Assembly: GCA_035236585.1 (NCBI GenBank)
Contig: CP141132.1
Coordinates: forward strand, 49,913,880-49,977,879
DNA from: Warburgia ugandensis
Taxonomy: Eukaryota; Streptophyta; Magnoliopsida; Canellales; Canellaceae
Length of the DNA: 64,000 bases
Reading direction: 5' to 3'
Shown: positions 60,701-64,000 of the stretch, in pieces
Numbering within the stretch: the first letter of the stretch is position 1
How the letters are laid out: each line of letters opens with the position of its first letter
Program-made: the position numbers and the translations under genes
The notes under the pieces: generated by a model
Databases searched by the model: none
What the model was told of the DNA's origin: nothing
What the model saw: the letters and a program-made list of their open reading frames with translations, nothing else

Positions 60701-61677
60701 GAGAGGGAATGACAATGAGGGGAAGGACAATGGGAATCCTAGCATGCTGGCCTGTCCAACAACTTGGTGGTGCCAATGTCATGGTGGACAGAGGAGAAAG
60801 GGGTTTGTAGATCGCTTGGTTGGCCTATCCAAATAGGCATGTCATGTTGGTTGCTATAGTGAAACCTTGACTAGAGGGGGGGGGGGCAGGGGGCAGAAGA
60901 AGTAAGGGTGGGCAGTCCACGTGACCAGCCAGTTGGTTGCGCTGGTGGAAGGTGATTGAATGAGGCGGGGGGGGGAGGGTTTTAGTCATCTCGTCGGAGA
61001 AGCCTATGCACACTCGAAGAGGAAACATATGAAGGGAAGGGGAGTTTCCACTGGTGGCTTGCTTTAGGGGGTGTGCAACTAGAGAGGGAAGAGGAGAGGG
61101 GCTGCACACTGGCATAAGGGTTTTCATGTCACCGAAGAAAAAGTGACATGGGTTTTTCTATTATCTCCAAAGAGAGGGGAAAAGATGCCAGGAATGGGGA
61201 ATCTGGTCTAGGAAGGTGGGCTTTGCACTTCAGGAAAAAGGTGGCAGGCAGACGCTAGATTTTTTCCCCTTCTTCTCTGGCATCCTCTCATTTTAATGCG
61301 TTCTACCTACCACAGTCCATTGCAAGGGAGATGGGCCGATGCATAGCGACCGACAGTCCTTGTATCGTACCCATTCCTTGCGTGGCCTTGCACCCGTAGT
61401 CCACAAAACGATAAAATAGAGGGGTGCCATTATCGATTTTGGCCCCCTCTAAATTTGTATAACTTTTGAACTTTTCAATCTCAATCTCCATTTCGTGCAA
61501 AATTAGTGTCATTGGAATCATATCAATGCGTATATTCCAATTTGATAGTTCTAAGTCCAAATTCTAAGTTTTTTGGGAGTTCACTTTCATGAGTCTCAAT
61601 TTTTTTTAATGGAATTCAATTCCAATTAATATATAATATAATACATAGAAATTGACCCAAAATTGAGGGTCATTACA
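57726..61677 (-). repeat. LTR of the partial chromovirus
   Basis: Carries the same architecture as the other chromovirus-type LTRs: GC-rich block at about 60540-61300, and a stem-loop at 58343-58373 with AAGCATAGCTTGC before it. Confidence 0.8.
58343..58373 (-). other. LTR stem-loop, partial chromovirus
   Basis: The minus strand reads TGAGGCATTA, an 11-base middle, TAATGCCTCA, a perfect 10-bp stem. Where the LTRs at 30282 and 41806 have a G-C pair after CATT, this one has A-T. Confidence 0.75.
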
Positions 61678-61690
61678 TTCTTCCCTCCTT
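61678..61690 (-). other. polypurine tract of the partial chromovirus
   Basis: The minus strand reads AAGGAGGGAAGAA directly before the LTR start TGTAATGACC. Confidence 0.75.
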
Positions 61691-63030
61691 ATAAGAATAT
61701 CATCCTTGAAATTCTTTCCACGTTATCCTTTAAACAATTTTAAAAGCATCCCCATTTCACATGATATACTAATCATGCCAATAATTTTAGAGTCAACATC
61801 AATAAACCATTTCAAGCAATGTCATCCCCTTAGATAGTAACTCATATATATATATATATATATAAATCGATATATGTTTCAAACCATCTTGAATCAAATA
61901 ACTCATGTCATAATTAGAACGCGTCATAACCACATATAATGCAATTAGCACAAACCATACTCTCATCTAGGAGTTATTTGTTTGTGTAAAACTTTAGTAT
62001 AAATATAATCACCATATCAACAAAAATTGGAGTATCTCAACTCACATATAGGCAATTATATTCTAAATCTATTCCATAGCACATTCCCTCACCAATAGGC
62101 AATGAATACCAATCAAAACCATAGCATATCAGCTCATGAATAGGTAATATATGCCAATCAAAATCAAACCATCTCTGCTCATCAACAAGTAATCTATGCC
62201 AAACAAAACTAGTTCACAACATGATTATAGTGTGAGCACTTTGAAGCCTGCCACCTAGAAGCTTGCCACCTAGAATCCTACCATTGCCTCATGCACCTGC
62301 CCTCTTAGGCTGCCCTCATTGACTACTCACAAGTATAAGTCATAAATCAATTTCTGATTACACATAAGAAAATGATTTCATACTAAATATATGTCACTAT
62401 CACACCTCTCATCTCATGATAAATCAGGCTTATATATGTAATATAAAACAACATCCATGTCATTGCTATCCTGGAGAACTCAATAACCCATCGATAATAG
62501 TTCACCAGACTAAGGAAACTATTAACCTTAGTCACTAATTTGGGCTAATCCCTACCCATATAGTGGTTAAGGAAATTCACCTTCTTCAACCATAACTCAC
62601 ACTCCCATAAATTCACAACAAGATATGAGTCTTCAAGATATTCAAACTAGTGCACAAGGATTTCTTGTGCTCCACCATGCCATGGGTTATACAAGGACAT
62701 CATTCACTAACATAATCATGACTAATCAAAGTAACATTTGAAAATTCAGCCCATCATATCCACACATACTATCAATGCATTGGTTCCATTAATCGGTATC
62801 ACCGAGAACTTGTAGTAATCATAACCAATTCTAAAAATAGTCTTAAAGATGCCTTACTCCCCAATTCTTCGGTTGGTGGTAACCAGACCTCAAAATAATA
62901 TCCACACACACCATGTACCATCCAGAGTTGCCCAAGTGGATCATTAATACACGATAGCCCAAGTGGATCATTAATACATGATAGAGAATGTCGGTTCTCT
63001 ACTATGGTGTTATCAAACATTGGATTTCTC

Positions 63031-64000
63031 AAGCCTTTTTCCTTTGTTTTTGCACTTGAATTCCAGGTGAGTGCTTTGTTTCATTGCTTTACTTTCTTTG
63101 CTTTAGCTTCTTGCTTTGCTTCCTTGTTTTGATTTTGCTTTCACACTAATAATTCCTCCTAACTTTCCTTTAGTTCTTTAGTTCCAATTTCTTAGTTTTC
63201 CTACTTATTCATCAAAGATCCAACTTAATTATCCACTAGTAGTGACATCCAAGGAAAGAAAGAGCATGAATCATTGATATCCCATTTTGAATTCCATTGT
63301 TTTATGCTTGAAATTGGGACTAGTTCTAGGCATTTTTGCCTTAACTAGCCCCATCATTCCAGCCATCTTTCTCTTCAATTTTCTCTTGGATTTTACTTAT
63401 ATATCATCTTAGTTTAGTTTGACAATATTTTAGTGTGTTGGATGTTTGATTTGAATCAAGTTTTAAGTGTGGGAAGAGTGTGTATTTTTCATGTTATAAT
63501 CTATGTGTAATAAGCACTATATTTGATGTACTTTGGCATTCCATTAATAAAGTTCTATGAGGATTATTGCTTATGCTTATTTATAGTATTAAAATAATTT
63601 AGATCTTGAGTTTTAGCTTGCATAAAAATTTCTATTTAAGTTGCTTTCCATGCTTGGTTTGATTTATGTTTTTTGAGTGCTTGAAATCTAGAATTTTTTC
63701 ATTCAAAGTTCATGCTTAATTTCCAACACCATATTCATCTTATTTGCTTGATTCCTTAGGAAACTATTTAGGTTTTTAGGTTTTTTTTATTAAGTTCTTT
63801 GATTATATGGAATGTTACTTAGTCATTGATTTAGTAATTTTAGCCATTTTTGACCCCATGAACCATGTGTAGCATCCCATGGATCACGCATGTGGTACTA
63901 GGGTGAAGTCTCTTTAGATCTTGAATGTTTTTGTTGTTTGATATTAGTTTAGTAATTATTAATTAGTTGTTTGACTCTTAGTTTAGTTTTAGAAAAGTCT
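63031..64000 (+). mobile_element. Tat-like non-coding region distal to pol, cut by window edge
   Basis: CACTTGAATTCCAGGTGAGTG, followed by a TTTGCTTT-rich run and TTTTAAGTGTGGGAAGAG at 63462-63479, resembles the long non-coding stretch between pol and the 3' LTR in Tat/Athila elements. It may be the distal part of the same Tat-like element that starts near 52 kb, with the chromovirus inserted in between. Confidence 0.5.

Larger units (their letters stand above)
57726..63030 (-). mobile_element. partial chromovirus (Tekay/Del-like), fossil
   Basis: One LTR at 57726-61677 (3.95 kb; the minus strand starts TGTAATGACCC and ends GGGGTGTCACA) is preceded, on the minus strand, by a GGAGGGAAGAA polypurine tract and by decayed pol that aligns by eye with 33811-34960. 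Around 62700-62800 the minus strand shows a reverse-transcriptase-like stretch (EHKKxL, YLEDSYLVVNLWECELWLKK) and SLVNYYRWVIEFSRIA. Similarity stops at about 63030, where a different, Tat-like sequence begins. No second LTR is in the window. Broken many times. Confidence 0.75.

Noticed and set aside
1-64000. tRNA genes, rRNA, CRISPR arrays, bacterial-type operons
   Set aside because: B-box-like words occur only within SINE-like repeats. No cloverleaf, array of spaced repeats or gene cluster was found.

Overview
This is a plant nuclear window, almost all of it repeats. The evidence is eukaryotic throughout: spliced genes, tRNA-derived SINEs of the Au type known from flowering plants, chromodomain-bearing and Tat-like LTR elements, a PIF/Harbinger DNA transposon, an L1-type LINE end with a plant RNase H domain, and a fragment of a lectin-type receptor kinase of the S.2 class. 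Several repeats carry TGGGCCCA plus ATC(C/T)AAACCATT motifs, which I associate loosely with magnoliids and other early-branching angiosperms. The species call is weak.

Layout. 1-5.6 kb holds LTR debris (two Tat-like LTR ends, a solo LTR, a chromovirus-like LTR end). 5.6-14.6 kb is the only gene-bearing island. It has one confident host gene on the minus strand (two exons, 137 residues, a small single-pass membrane protein), three Au SINE loci (one in that gene's intron), two copies of another SINE-like repeat, and a foldback MITE. 14.6-20.5 kb is a repeat with a 54-bp tandem array, interrupted by a 3.5-kb solo LTR. 20.66-24.0 kb is a compact LTR element that codes only for gag plus protease. 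It is the same family as the solo LTR at 1.5 kb. Two MITEs follow.

25.16-47.82 kb is one PIF/Harbinger transposon with matching 37-bp terminal inverted repeats and a TAA target duplication. It is swollen from about 8.7 kb to 22.7 kb by two later insertions: a chromovirus at 30.28-40.72 kb (duplication AAATA), which splits the tail of the transposase, and a rearranged LTR element at 41.32-44.81 kb (duplication GTGTC), both of whose outer ends are the same LTR terminus in opposite orientation.

47.8-51.4 kb holds a LINE 3' end, a copy of the repeat also seen at 14.6 kb, a long CT microsatellite and a receptor-kinase pseudogene. From about 52 kb to the right edge lies a Tat-like element (LTR, primer site, gag, protease, and probably its distal spacer at 63.0-64.0 kb), apparently interrupted at 57.73-63.03 kb by another partial chromovirus.

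No tRNA, rRNA or CRISPR array was seen, and no operon-like arrangement exists. The most interesting unexplained signal is a stem-loop at the same place in five chromovirus-type LTRs. Its stem sequence changes between families while pairing is kept.
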